Source: Flavobacteriaceae bacterium (lineage in GTDB: Bacteria > Bacteroidota > Bacteroidia > Flavobacteriales > Flavobacteriaceae). Taken from it: a stretch of DNA of 64,000 nucleotides. How positions within the stretch are numbered: the stretch's first letter is position 1; each line of letters begins with the position of its first letter. A program made the position numbers and the translations under genes. The stretch covers positions 1 through 64,000 of the forward strand of contig JAENXC010000013.1 of assembly GCA_016649715.1 (NCBI GenBank), read 5' to 3'. The notes under the pieces were generated by a model. It had not been told where the DNA came from, did no database searches, and saw only the letters and a list, made by a program, of their open reading frames with translations. Shown here piece by piece: positions 43,961-54,079 of this stretch.

Positions 43961-46078
43961 CTAAGAAATATAATTCCAAATATTTCGATACTTCACAAGC
44001 TGTGCATAGGTATTCTTGATAGGCATATTTTCTTCGGAAGCAAGGTTGGGGTCTGCCTTAAGGGTTTGCATGGCATAGCTACGGGCTATTTTTAATATTT
44101 CAGAATCTTTTACAATATCTGCAATGCGAAGGTTTAGCACGCCGCTTTGCTGGGTGCCCATCATATCGCCGGGACCGCGGAGTTTTAGGTCAACTTCGGC
44201 AATTTCAAAGCCGTCGCTAGTGCGAACCATCGTTTGTAAGCGGGTTTTGGCGTCTGCGGAAAGTTTGTAGCTGGTCATTAATATACAATAACTCTGTTCC
44301 GCTCCACGCCCCACACGACCGCGCAATTGGTGCAACTGCGAAAGTCCGAAGCGCTCAGCACTTTCAATAACCATTACACTTGCGTTGGGAACATCCACGC
44401 CCACTTCAATAACCGTGGTGGCGACCATAATTTGCGTTTCGCCTTTTATAAAACGGTTCATTTCATATTCCTTATCGGCAGGTTTCATCTGTCCGTGTAC
44501 GATGGAAACTTGATAATTTGGTCCCGAACCGTCGGGAGGAAATTCGCGCACAATACTTTCATATCCGTCCATCAAATCCTTGTAATCCATGGTCTCACTT
44601 TCCTGTATTAAAGGGTACACAATATACACCTGCCTGCCCTTCGAAATTTCGTCTTTCAGAAAGTGAAAAACCTTCAGTCTATTTGCGTCAAAACGGTGCA
44701 CGGTTTTGATGTCTTTTCTGCCCGGCGGAAGCTCGTCAATTACGCTAATATCCAGGTCGCCATAAACGCTCATGGCGAGGGTGCGGGGGATGGGGGTGGC
44801 GGTCATCACGAGCACGTGCGGAGGGTAGTCATTTTTGTGCCAAAGCTTGCTGCGTTGTTCCACCCCAAAACGGTGTTGCTCATCCACAATGGCGAGGCCT
44901 AAATTTTTGAATTTTACCTTTTCTTCAAGCAGCGCATGGGTGCCAATCAAGATGTCCAATTCGCCATTTTCGAGTTTTTCGTGGATTTCCCGTCTCTTTG
45001 AAGTTTTGGTTGAACCTGTGAGTAATTCTATACTGGTGTTCAGCTTTTTACACATTTCAATCAATCCGTTATAGTGTTGGACTGACAAAATTTCAGTTGG
45101 CGCCATTAAACAGGCTTGAAAACCGTTGTCAAGTGCTATTAACATTGCCATTAACGCTACTATGGTCTTTCCGGAACCTACATCGCCCTGTAGGAGTCGG
45201 TTCATCTGTGCGTTGCTTCCCAAATCATTGCGGATTTCTTTGATTACCCGCTTCTGTGCCTCGGTCAATTCAAAGGGTAAATGTTCCGCAAAAAAGGTGT
45301 TGAAATTGTGCCCGATTTTATCAAAAGTATAACCCTTTATTTTCGATTTATGGATGAGGTTTTTTCGGATTAATTGCAGTTGGATGTAGAACAATTCCTC
45401 AAACTTTAATCGGTATTCTGCACGTGCCAAATGCGCCTGACTTTTTGGAAAATGTATGTTGAAAAGCGCTTCCTTTTTTGAGGCTAATTTGAGCTGTTCC
45501 AAAAGCGGTTTTGAGAGGGTCTCGGCGAAGGCATTTTTGCTCTCCAAAAACAGCTGTTGCATCAGCCCATTTATCACTCGATTTGTGATGCCGCTATTCC
45601 CCAATTTTTCGGTGGAAGGATAGACGGGTTGCATGGCAGATCGGATACTTTTTTCGTGCGCATCCAGCAATTCCATTTCGGGGTGTGGCATGGAAAAACT
45701 GTTGTTGAAATAATTCGTTTTTCCAAAGATTACATAGGGCTCGTTCAACTTCAAATTTTCCCGAATCCATTTTATCCCTCGAAACCAAACAAGTTCCATG
45801 CTGCCAGTTTCGTCCATAAAAGTAGCGACCAGACGTTTTCCGTGTTTTTGATCCACAGTTTTTATGTGGGTAATCTTTCCTATAATTTGAACTTCGGCGT
45901 TTGTTTGTTGTAACTGAGCAATTTTGTAATACTGTGTTCGGTCCAAATACCGATTCGGAAAAAGATTCAACAAATCCTGAAAAGTGTGAATGCCGAGCTC
46001 CTTTTTAAGCAAATCCGCCCGATTTGGGCCGACGCCTTTTAGGTAATCTATTGGAGTTTGCATGAAATTGGCATTCAT
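43961..46078 (-). CDS. recG: ATP-dependent DNA helicase RecG
   Basis: LLQGDVGSGKTIVALMAM, DEQHRFGVEQR, MTATPIPRTLAMSVYGDLDISVIDELPPGR. Confidence 0.96.
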   Translation of the reverse strand: MNANFMQTPIDYLKGVGPNRADLLKKELGIHTFQDLLNLFPNRYLDRTQYYKIAQLQQTNAEVQIIGKITHIKTVDQKHGKRLVATFMDETGSMELVWFRGIKWIRENLKLNEPYVIFGKTNYFNNSFSMPHPEMELLDAHEKSIRSAMQPVYPSTEKLGNSGITNRVINGLMQQLFLESKNAFAETLSKPLLEQLKLASKKEALFNIHFPKSQAHLARAEYRLKFEELFYIQLQLIRKNLIHKSKIKGYTFDKIGHNFNTFFAEHLPFELTEAQKRVIKEIRNDLGSNAQMNRLLQGDVGSGKTIVALMAMLIALDNGFQACLMAPTEILSVQHYNGLIEMCKKLNTSIELLTGSTKTSKRREIHEKLENGELDILIGTHALLEEKVKFKNLGLAIVDEQHRFGVEQRSKLWHKNDYPPHVLVMTATPIPRTLAMSVYGDLDISVIDELPPGRKDIKTVHRFDANRLKVFHFLKDEISKGRQVYIVYPLIQESETMDYKDLMDGYESIVREFPPDGSGPNYQVSIVHGQMKPADKEYEMNRFIKGETQIMVATTVIEVGVDVPNASVMVIESAERFGLSQLHQLRGRVGRGAEQSYCILMTSYKLSADAKTRLQTMVRTSDGFEIAEVDLKLRGPGDMMGTQQSGVLNLRIADIVKDSEILKIARSYAMQTLKADPNLASEENMPIKNTYAQLVKYRNIWNYIS

Positions 46079-46189
46079 ATAAATAGCTTCTCAATTTTTG
46101 GGGGAAATCGTATAAAATTATTTCTTCAGAAAATTAAAATGATATATTTGTTAAAATTATACTATTTGCTAATTTAATCATTCCTTCCC

Positions 46190-47767
46190 ATGAAAAAAAT
46201 CTACCTTTTATTTGCCTTTGCATTATTGTTACAAGCTTCGGTTTTTGCTGAAAACCTTACGGTACCTGAATTAACTACACGTTTAACCGAGGCTTATCCC
46301 ATTGAAATGCCCGTGTTAAAACCCTATCCTCTTTATATGAATGCCTCGGTTGAAGCACCCGATAGTATTTCGGAAGTTACCATCACTATTGATGGCACGG
46401 ACTATCCCACCGTGACGGAAACAGGATTTTATTATTATTTATGGACGCCTGCCAATTACGGAAACCACGAAATAATAATGACCGCAAAAACAACTAATGG
46501 CGATGAAACTTCCCTCACCCGAAACATTGTGGTGACCAATACGGCTACTTCACAAGTGGTGAGAAGCTTGGAGGATGTTGTCATTGAATTTAATGGCGTA
46601 AACAGCCGTTGGTATTACGGCACTTATACTTTTCCGCAGTTTGTGGGTGTGTATAACGATATAGATGCTTTTTTGGAGGTGGAATGTCCCAATATTCCTG
46701 GTGGCTGTGATGATTGGGACCGTTGGGCCTTTATTGATGTGAAAGCCCCGGACGGCAATTGGATTCAGTTAATTAGATATATTACCCCTTATGGGGTGGG
46801 ATGTAATCACGAGCTTGACGTAACAGATTATATGTCCTTGCTGCAGGGCGAAGTGGAAATCAGGGTTTTTATTGACACTTGGGGCACAGGCGGCTGGCAA
46901 CTTACATTGGATACCAATTATACAGCCGGCGCACCGCAATATGCATATAGCAACGTGGTTGAGGTCTGGGACGGAGAGTATCCTTTTGGCGATATGGCCA
47001 ATTTACAGCCAGTTGAAACTTTCAACGTAGAAATCCCGCAGGGCGTGGAAGCCTCGCACTTGCGTGTTTCCAATACGGGCCACGGTTGGGGAAGCAATAA
47101 CTCAGGCAACGCGGCTGAATTTTTTAATGCAACTCATTATCTTGACATTAACGGGACCGAAACATTTACCCAACATCTGTGGAACCAATGCAACCCAAAC
47201 CCCGACGGTTGCACTGGCCAACAAGGAACATGGCAATATCCTAGGGCGGGCTGGTGCCCAGGTGCTATTTCGCCACCAAATATTTATGATTTAACGCCTT
47301 ATGCGGGAACCACATTTGACCTGGATTACCGTTTTCACCCGAGTTACAGAGATTTTTGCCACCCAAACAATCCAAACTGTGTTTCTGGACAAACCTGCCC
47401 AGATTGCAATGATGGCTACAACCCTGTTTATTATGTAGATACTCATATTATCAACCAAAGCAATAATCCGTTGGTGTATGGCAATATTTTGGGAACCAAC
47501 GCCATAGATAACACCCAAGTGTATGATATTACGATATATCCAAATCCTTCCAAAGGGGTTTTTCAGATAAAAACACAATATCCGGATGCTATCTCCCGAT
47601 TGACTATCAACACGGTGGAAGGAAAATCGGTAAAGGCTTATTATTTTAAATCTTCTGCCGAATTGAACAATTATTCGTTTGATGTTTCCAACCTTTCAAA
47701 AGGTGTTTATTTCATCAACCTTGAAAATTCGTACGGAACGGGTGTGAAAAGAATTATTTTAGAGTAG
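46190..47767 (+). CDS. PNGase F-like secreted peptide-N-glycosidase with T9SS sorting domain
   Basis: CDDWDRWAFIDVKAPDG, HGWGSNNSGNAAEFFNATHYLDINGTETFTQHLWNQCNPNPDGCTGQQGTWQYPRAGWCPG, C-terminal IYPNPSKGVFQI. Confidence 0.82.
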   Translation: MKKIYLLFAFALLLQASVFAENLTVPELTTRLTEAYPIEMPVLKPYPLYMNASVEAPDSISEVTITIDGTDYPTVTETGFYYYLWTPANYGNHEIIMTAKTTNGDETSLTRNIVVTNTATSQVVRSLEDVVIEFNGVNSRWYYGTYTFPQFVGVYNDIDAFLEVECPNIPGGCDDWDRWAFIDVKAPDGNWIQLIRYITPYGVGCNHELDVTDYMSLLQGEVEIRVFIDTWGTGGWQLTLDTNYTAGAPQYAYSNVVEVWDGEYPFGDMANLQPVETFNVEIPQGVEASHLRVSNTGHGWGSNNSGNAAEFFNATHYLDINGTETFTQHLWNQCNPNPDGCTGQQGTWQYPRAGWCPGAISPPNIYDLTPYAGTTFDLDYRFHPSYRDFCHPNNPNCVSGQTCPDCNDGYNPVYYVDTHIINQSNNPLVYGNILGTNAIDNTQVYDITIYPNPSKGVFQIKTQYPDAISRLTINTVEGKSVKAYYFKSSAELNNYSFDVSNLSKGVYFINLENSYGTGVKRIILE

Positions 47768-47790
47768 GAATTTTTACTACATACATTTTA

Positions 47791-47827
47791 AAAAGGTTAT
47801 TTTTGAATATCAAGAATAACCTTTTTT
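47791..47827. terminator. Rho-independent terminator-like hairpin
   Basis: AAAGGTTATT tttgaatatcaag AATAACCTTTTTTT. Confidence 0.75.
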
Positions 47828-47828
47828 T

Positions 47829-49940
47829 ATGCTTCGTTTTTTAACATCCATAAAGAACTTCGAACTGCGAAACCTTTCGTTGTTGCTTTTTGGCGTGCTG
47901 TTTTTAGGATTTGGTTTTGTTGGAAAACTCTTTGCGCAACAAACGGATGTTGTGGATTTTTTAAAAGCAGAAGTAACGGTAACGCCTATTTCCGCCGAAA
48001 AGAAAATTAAAGGGATCGTGAAATATACTTTTAAAATTCTTCAAAAAACCGATTCTGTTTTTTTGGATGCGAAAAATATGAAAGTGGTGAATTTTGCGCT
48101 GGAAGGAGTTGTAGTGAAGGCAGAAGCAGACAAAATTTGGTTGTTGGATAATTTTGAAGAGGGCAGAACTTACACTGCTTTTTTTACTTACGAAGCGGTG
48201 CCACAACAAACCCTTTATTTCCCCGGAAACGAAATTTGGACACAGGGACAGGGAAAATACACGTCGCATTGGTTGCCGAGCATTGATGATATAAACGATA
48301 AAATAGAGTTCGATTTAACGGTAGCTTCTTCCGAAGCTGAAAATGTGATTGCAAATGGAAAACTCTTGAAGACGGAAGAAAGGAATGGCCAAAAATACTG
48401 GCATTTTGATATGAAAGAACCCATGTCCAGCTATTTAGTGGCTTTCGCCATCGGTAATTTTGATAAAAAAGATCTGGTTTCAAATTCAGGAATTCCACTT
48501 GCATTGTTTTATAAGCCAAAAGATACCCTAAAAGTAGAGCCAACCTACCGTTACAGCAAACGGATTTTTGACTTTTTGGAAACTGAAATCAGCGTGCCTT
48601 ATCCGTGGCAGAATTACAAACAAGTTCCCGTTCGCGATTTTCTGTATGCCGGAATGGAAAACACAACCGCCACCTTTTTTTCGGAAGCGTTTATGGTGGA
48701 TTCCACAGGGTTTAACGACAGAAACTACGTGAACGTTAACGCCCACGAACTGGCCCATCAGTGGTTTGGAGATATGGTTACCGAAAAAGCTAGCGAGGAC
48801 CATTGGCTGCAGGAAGGTTTTGCCACTTATTACGCATTACTCGCTGAAAAGGAAATTTTTGGCGATGATTATTATTACTGGCAACTCTATCAAAATGCGG
48901 AACAATTAAAGGCAGCGAGCGACGAGGGAAAGGGCGAATCGCTTTTAAACCCAAAAGCGAGCTCACTTACGTTTTATCAAAAAGGAGCATGGGCACTTCA
49001 TATTTTACGGGAACGAATTGGAGATGAAGCATTCAAAACCGCAATAAAGAATTATTTGGAAAAATATAAATTTAAAAATGTTTCTACGGAAGATTTTTTG
49101 AAGGAAGTGAAAGCAGTTTCAGAAGTGGATATTTCAGAATTTGAAAAAAATTGGTTGCAACAGAGCGCTTTTCAAAGTGAAGAAGCATACCAATCATTGC
49201 TGAAATCTTCGTTTATAATAAAATATTTTGAAGTTTCCGCGCTTCGAGCGGTTCCATTTTTGGATAAAAAGCTTCAGTTAAAAACAGCACTCACGTTTCC
49301 GAACGATTTTATTGGGCAGGAAGCCATTTACCAGTTAGTTGAAGAGCCTATTTCAGAAACACTTCCACTTTACAAAACTGCTTTTGAAAGCAACAACCTG
49401 TACGTCAGGCAAGCAGTGGCACTCTCGCTACAAACCATTCCGAAGGAACTTCAAACGGAATATGAGAGTTTGTTAAATGACGAATCTTATGTAACCATCG
49501 AATCTGCATTGTATCAAACATGGACACAATTTCCCGAGAAAAGGGTGGAATATCTCAATAAAACAAAAGGCATTGAAGGTTTTCAGAATAAAAACATCAG
49601 ACAGTTGTGGTTGGCTTTGGCAATTATAACAGAGGGTTATGAAAATTCCGAAAAGGAGAATTATTTGAACGAACTGAAAAATTACACTTCCCCGGACTAC
49701 AGTTTTGAAATCCGCGAAAAAGCATTTGAATATGTAAACCAACTTCAACTGTGGGATTTGGAAACGCTGAAAAATCTTGTAGAAGCTTGCGTTCACCCCA
49801 CATGGCGTTTTGCGAAATCTTCAAAAGAGCTTTTAAATTCTGTAATTCAGGATAAAAAACAGTACGAACAAGTGAAGGTTTTGGGCAGGCAGGTTTCGGA
49901 AAAAACGGCGAATTATTTAAATTCAATTATAAAGGAATGA
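47829..49940 (+). CDS. M1 family aminopeptidase
   Basis: GMENTTATFFSEAF, NAHELAHQWFGDMVTEKASEDHWLQEGFATYYALL. Confidence 0.93.
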   Translation: MLRFLTSIKNFELRNLSLLLFGVLFLGFGFVGKLFAQQTDVVDFLKAEVTVTPISAEKKIKGIVKYTFKILQKTDSVFLDAKNMKVVNFALEGVVVKAEADKIWLLDNFEEGRTYTAFFTYEAVPQQTLYFPGNEIWTQGQGKYTSHWLPSIDDINDKIEFDLTVASSEAENVIANGKLLKTEERNGQKYWHFDMKEPMSSYLVAFAIGNFDKKDLVSNSGIPLALFYKPKDTLKVEPTYRYSKRIFDFLETEISVPYPWQNYKQVPVRDFLYAGMENTTATFFSEAFMVDSTGFNDRNYVNVNAHELAHQWFGDMVTEKASEDHWLQEGFATYYALLAEKEIFGDDYYYWQLYQNAEQLKAASDEGKGESLLNPKASSLTFYQKGAWALHILRERIGDEAFKTAIKNYLEKYKFKNVSTEDFLKEVKAVSEVDISEFEKNWLQQSAFQSEEAYQSLLKSSFIIKYFEVSALRAVPFLDKKLQLKTALTFPNDFIGQEAIYQLVEEPISETLPLYKTAFESNNLYVRQAVALSLQTIPKELQTEYESLLNDESYVTIESALYQTWTQFPEKRVEYLNKTKGIEGFQNKNIRQLWLALAIITEGYENSEKENYLNELKNYTSPDYSFEIREKAFEYVNQLQLWDLETLKNLVEACVHPTWRFAKSSKELLNSVIQDKKQYEQVKVLGRQVSEKTANYLNSIIKE

Positions 49941-50045
49941 AACATCCACGATTATATTTAAACACACGGCAAAATGACTAATTGGATGTCCCACTTGCCT
50001 GTTGACAGGCAGATTTGATCTTTAAAAAACAAATATTATAAATAG

Positions 50046-50960
50046 ATGAAAGCATTGGTAATATCTGGCGGTGGGAGCAAAGGCGCGTTTGCGGGCGGCG
50101 TGGCACAGTATTTAATTGAGGAGATGCACCATAATTATGATCTTTTCGTAGGTACCTCCACGGGTAGTTTGCTCATTTCGCATTTGGCGCTGGACGAGGT
50201 TGAAAAAATCAAGGAAATCTATACTTCTGTCAATCAAAAAAGCATTTTCAGCAGTTGCCCGTTTGTTATTAAGGAGGATAAATTTGGCGGAAAACAGATT
50301 GCCATTGACCATTTTACAGTGCTAAAGAATTTTTTGAAAGGAAAGAAAACCTTCGGCGAAAGCTTGAGTTTGCGAAAACTCATCGAAAATACCTTGACCG
50401 AAAAGGAATTTGATATTTTAAAAGCTTCGAAAAAGGAAGTGGTGGTAACGGTTTCCAATCTTTCACTGAACCAAGTGGAATACAAATCTGTCAATGATTT
50501 TGAATACCAAGACTTCTTAGATTGGATTTGGATTTCTTCAAATTACACCCCTTTTATGAGTCTTGTGAAGAAGGACGGCTGTGAATATGCCGATGGTGGA
50601 TTTGGGAGCATGGTTCCCATTGAAGAGGCCATAAACCGTGGCGCAACAACGGTAGATGTGGTTATTCTTGAAACTGAAGTTACGTATTACAACAGGCTTC
50701 CTTCAAAAAACGTGTTTTCCCTACTTACCAATATGCACAGCTATATGGCAGACCGTATTGAAAAACAGAACATTCGCATCGGGAAATTTGTGGCAACCAA
50801 CAAAGATGTGATTATCAATCTTTACTATACGCCAACAGTTTTGACCACCAATTCGTTGATATTTGACAAAGAAATGATGAGCAAATGGTGGGTGCGGGGC
50901 TATGAATACGCACACCAAAAAAATGAAGAATTGAACGAGATACGGGTCAAGGACGACTAA
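50046..50960 (+). CDS. Patatin-like phospholipase
   Basis: ALVISGGGSKGAFAGGVAQYL, GTSTGSLL, DGGFGSMVP. Confidence 0.93.
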   Translation: MKALVISGGGSKGAFAGGVAQYLIEEMHHNYDLFVGTSTGSLLISHLALDEVEKIKEIYTSVNQKSIFSSCPFVIKEDKFGGKQIAIDHFTVLKNFLKGKKTFGESLSLRKLIENTLTEKEFDILKASKKEVVVTVSNLSLNQVEYKSVNDFEYQDFLDWIWISSNYTPFMSLVKKDGCEYADGGFGSMVPIEEAINRGATTVDVVILETEVTYYNRLPSKNVFSLLTNMHSYMADRIEKQNIRIGKFVATNKDVIINLYYTPTVLTTNSLIFDKEMMSKWWVRGYEYAHQKNEELNEIRVKDD

Positions 50961-50993
50961 TTTTTTTTATTGCTGAAGAAGTAATTAAAAACT

Positions 50994-51113
50994 GACATAG
51001 GACAATAAGACATAGGACGTAAGACAAAAAAAATCCGTCTCTATAAACACTCGGATAAATATTTAAAAAGGAATGAAAAGAGTCCTATGTCTTACGTCTT
51101 TTAGTCTTATGTC
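50994..51113. repeat. Inverted pair of heptad-like arrays (GACATAG/GACGTAA ... GTCCTAT/GTCTTAC)
   Basis: 50994-51025 and 51082-51113 are in opposite orientation. Confidence 0.75.
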
Positions 51114-51140
51114 TTTTTCCCTCAACTTTTAAGTCTTCCG

Positions 51141-51167
51141 AAAAAAGGGGGAAATCCCCCTTTTTTT
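51141..51167. terminator. Bidirectional terminator-like hairpin AAAAAAGGGGG-AAAT-CCCCCTTTTTTT
   Basis: Near-perfect inverted repeat with T tract. Confidence 0.8.
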
Positions 51168-51318
51168 AAGTGTTTTCCCTGTATTTTTATATGAAGAATT
51201 TTATAAGTTATTAATTATCAGGCAATATGACGTATATTCACGATTAGTTTTTAAGAGCACATTTTTATATATGTGTTTTTTAATTATATTTATACTACAA
51301 CTATAAAAATATTCTATT

Positions 51319-51990
51319 ATGACTTCAAAGATGACCAACCGATTCTTGTTATTGCTTTTTGCCAATTCGTTATTTTTTGGTTGTCAAGAGCCAACTACAA
51401 ACGGAGAGCCACCCTATGAGGGACCACCGAAGGAAAACATTATTTCAGTGGAACGCGCCCAGGAAATGTATGATTCCTATTCGCAAAGACGCGTTTCCAT
51501 TATCCAAAAATATGAGGACAGCATTGTTCAGGATTCTTCAAAATTTACGCCCACTCGCTACGCCGAGTATGATTTAAACACCATAAAACAATACATAGCC
51601 TACATAGAGCACGAAGCCAAAGCAGCCAATGTGGAAATCAAAACCTTGCGTTTTTATCTTTCCAATTATCCGAACAGCAGTACTTTCCCAAATGGCGATG
51701 CCGTTAAATATCCAAGAAGGAACAGTTTTTTCGTGTTGCCAACAATGGCTTATGAAGGGAATAACGTAGGGTTTTCAGTGGAGGAGATCGATGGTAAATA
51801 CACCGCAGTACCAATTAACAAGCGTCCCGCAGCACAGGAAGGCAACCAAGATAACGGCCAAATGAATGAGGCTGGGTTTTTTGTTTCAAGCAATGCAACG
51901 GTGCAAGGAGGTGGAACTAACAGTTTGATTATGAATGACTCTCAATTAAGTCCTCCGCCTCCCGTTAATGATTTCGGAAACAATAATTAG
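51319..51990 (+). CDS. Hypothetical lipoprotein
   Basis: LLFANSLFFGCQEPTTN lipobox. Confidence 0.7.
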   Translation: MTSKMTNRFLLLLFANSLFFGCQEPTTNGEPPYEGPPKENIISVERAQEMYDSYSQRRVSIIQKYEDSIVQDSSKFTPTRYAEYDLNTIKQYIAYIEHEAKAANVEIKTLRFYLSNYPNSSTFPNGDAVKYPRRNSFFVLPTMAYEGNNVGFSVEEIDGKYTAVPINKRPAAQEGNQDNGQMNEAGFFVSSNATVQGGGTNSLIMNDSQLSPPPPVNDFGNNN

Positions 51991-52004
51991 AGAATATTTA
52001 ATTA

Positions 52005-52655
52005 TTGGGACCAGTTTTAGAGATACTTCAAAATACACATATGGCATTGTATGCCATCGTATTTGTCATATCATTAATTAAATTTCCACTCTATAAAAAC
52101 ACTTATTTAAAGTTTTTGCCACTAATATTGTTGTTAACCTTGGTGACAGAATCTTTGGGGATGTACATTAACAAAGTTTATGGACCTCCGAATATTGTTA
52201 TTTTTAATATATATTATTTCTTTTATTTTTCTTTGTTCTTTTATCTTTTTATGAAGATTATTGAAGAAGTAAAATTTAAAAATTATATTAAAATTGGCCT
52301 CGGGATTTTTTGGTTGTTTTATTTGAATGATTTAATATTTACTGATATTTTTACTGAATCTTTCACAACATCCTACATTGCAGGTGCAGGAATACTAATT
52401 TTCAGTATTACCCTATACTATATAAGCATATTGCAATCCTCCTTGGTCCTGGTGATAAAAAACGACTTATTGTTTTGGGTGAGCGTTGGCTTATTTTTGT
52501 TTTATATTGGGTATCTTCCCATAAAGATTATTAGAAGTTGGTTTTTAAAACTGAACGATTTTTTTAATATTTTGTTGATAATCCAGTTTTCGCTCATTAT
52601 TGTTATGTATTTGTGCTTTTTGATAGGGTTTTTATGGATGAAAAAGAAGTCATAA
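52005..52655 (+). CDS. Multi-spanning membrane protein, candidate sensor module (TTG start; ATG alternative at 52041)
   Basis: Six or more hydrophobic segments; overlaps downstream kinase gene. Confidence 0.7.
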   Translation: MGPVLEILQNTHMALYAIVFVISLIKFPLYKNTYLKFLPLILLLTLVTESLGMYINKVYGPPNIVIFNIYYFFYFSLFFYLFMKIIEEVKFKNYIKIGLGIFWLFYLNDLIFTDIFTESFTTSYIAGAGILIFSITLYYISILQSSLVLVIKNDLLFWVSVGLFLFYIGYLPIKIIRSWFLKLNDFFNILLIIQFSLIIVMYLCFLIGFLWMKKKS

Positions 52656-53389
52656 TAATAACGGCAATAGCTATTCCATTATCATTGGTTATTATTGTTA
52701 TCGTGCTGTTCAGTGTTTTTGCCAGAAGAAAAAACAGATTGCTTCAGGAACAGAAAGATACGAAAGAAGCATATGAACGTGAACTTGCAGAATCACAAAT
52801 AGAGATACGGGAAGAAACCCTGCGCAACATCAGTTGGGAGCTGCACGACAACATTGGCCAATTGATGACCCTTGCAAAAATACAGGCCCAAATGGCGTTG
52901 GAAAAACCTGAAATGATTGTTGAGGTTTCACAAACCATTGGCACGGGCATTGACGAACTTCGCGCACTCTCCAAATTGATAAACCCCGAAGCCCTTAAAA
53001 GCTTAAGTTTGAAGGAAGCAATAACTTTGGAAATAGAACGTTTCAATAGGTTGAAATTTATAAAAGCACAATTAACTATAAATGGAAACGTACTGCCCAT
53101 TGAAACAAACACCCAAATTATCCTCTTTAGGATATTGCAGGAATTTTTTTCAAACACCATAAAACATTCCAAAGCATCTTCGCTAAATGTGGTTCTTAAT
53201 TATTCCGAAAATGAATTGGAGATTGCAGCAGAAGACGACGGTGTGGGGTTTGATAAAAACGATAATTTTATGGGCATTGGGCTTAAAAACATGACAACAC
53301 GGGCCAAGCTTATCCATTCAATCTTGAAAATAGACTCTGTTAAAAATGAAGGCACGGCACTTCATTTGAAATATAAATTTCCGCAGTAA
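52613..53389 (+). CDS. HisKA_3-type sensor histidine kinase (short TM segment, start possibly 52634)
   Basis: ISWELHDNIGQLMTLAKIQAQMAL, EDDGVGFDKNDNFMGIGLKNMTTRAKLI. Confidence 0.9.
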   Translation: MLFDRVFMDEKEVIIITAIAIPLSLVIIVIVLFSVFARRKNRLLQEQKDTKEAYERELAESQIEIREETLRNISWELHDNIGQLMTLAKIQAQMALEKPEMIVEVSQTIGTGIDELRALSKLINPEALKSLSLKEAITLEIERFNRLKFIKAQLTINGNVLPIETNTQIILFRILQEFFSNTIKHSKASSLNVVLNYSENELEIAAEDDGVGFDKNDNFMGIGLKNMTTRAKLIHSILKIDSVKNEGTALHLKYKFPQ

Positions 53390-53426
53390 ATTTTGGGAAA
53401 TAAATAATTTTTAAAAGAATTACACA

Positions 53427-54059
53427 ATGAATTATTCGGTAGTAGTTGTTGACGATCATTTTTTGCTTTCTCAGGCAATCGGTGGGTTGGTCCAGGAATT
53501 CAAAAACTTTGAAGTGCTCTATCTGTGCAAAAATGGCCGAGAGCTATTGGATAAATTTAAAGACCCCAAAAATATTCCAGATTTGGTATTGATGGATATA
53601 AAAATGCCCATTCTTAACGGAATAGAAACCACCGAGCTTCTAAAACAGAATTATCCAAAAGTAAAAGTGCTAGCCCTTTCCATAGAAGAAGACGAATACA
53701 CTATTCTGAAAATGCTCCGCGCGGGGGCCAAGGGCTATTTGATGAAAGACACAAAAAAAGATATACTGGAAGAAGCGTTACTGCAAGTAATGGAAAAAGG
53801 TCAGTACTATACAAACACGGTATCACAAATACTGATGGAGTCTTTGGAAAAGGACATTGTAACCGAAATAAAAGACAAGGAGCTGGATTTTATCAAATTG
53901 GCCTGTACAGATATGAGCTATAAAGAAATTTCAGACGTAATGTTCTGCAGTTATAAAACCGTGGAAGGTTATAGGGATTCCTTGTATAAAAAATTAAAAA
54001 TAAAAAACAGGATAGGGCTTGTGCTTTTTGCCATTCACCACAATTTGTTTACACCTTAA
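53427..54059 (+). CDS. Response regulator, REC + LuxR-type HTH
   Basis: VVVDDHFLLSQAI, DLVLMDIKMPILNGIE, MSYKEISDVMFCSYKTVEGYRDSLYKKLKIKNRIGLVLFA. Confidence 0.92.
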   Translation: MNYSVVVVDDHFLLSQAIGGLVQEFKNFEVLYLCKNGRELLDKFKDPKNIPDLVLMDIKMPILNGIETTELLKQNYPKVKVLALSIEEDEYTILKMLRAGAKGYLMKDTKKDILEEALLQVMEKGQYYTNTVSQILMESLEKDIVTEIKDKELDFIKLACTDMSYKEISDVMFCSYKTVEGYRDSLYKKLKIKNRIGLVLFAIHHNLFTP

Positions 54060-54079
54060 AAAGCGATATTCAAATTAAC

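Noticed and set aside
43219-43979. 111-aa version of the VapC-partner antitoxin
   Set aside because: The first 29 residues overlap the recG 3' end and are unlike antitoxins; the start METKLTLKLNKK at about 43892 fits the family.
47961-48543. Antisense ORFs within the M1 peptidase gene
   Set aside because: Overlap a well-supported CDS and show no domain signature.
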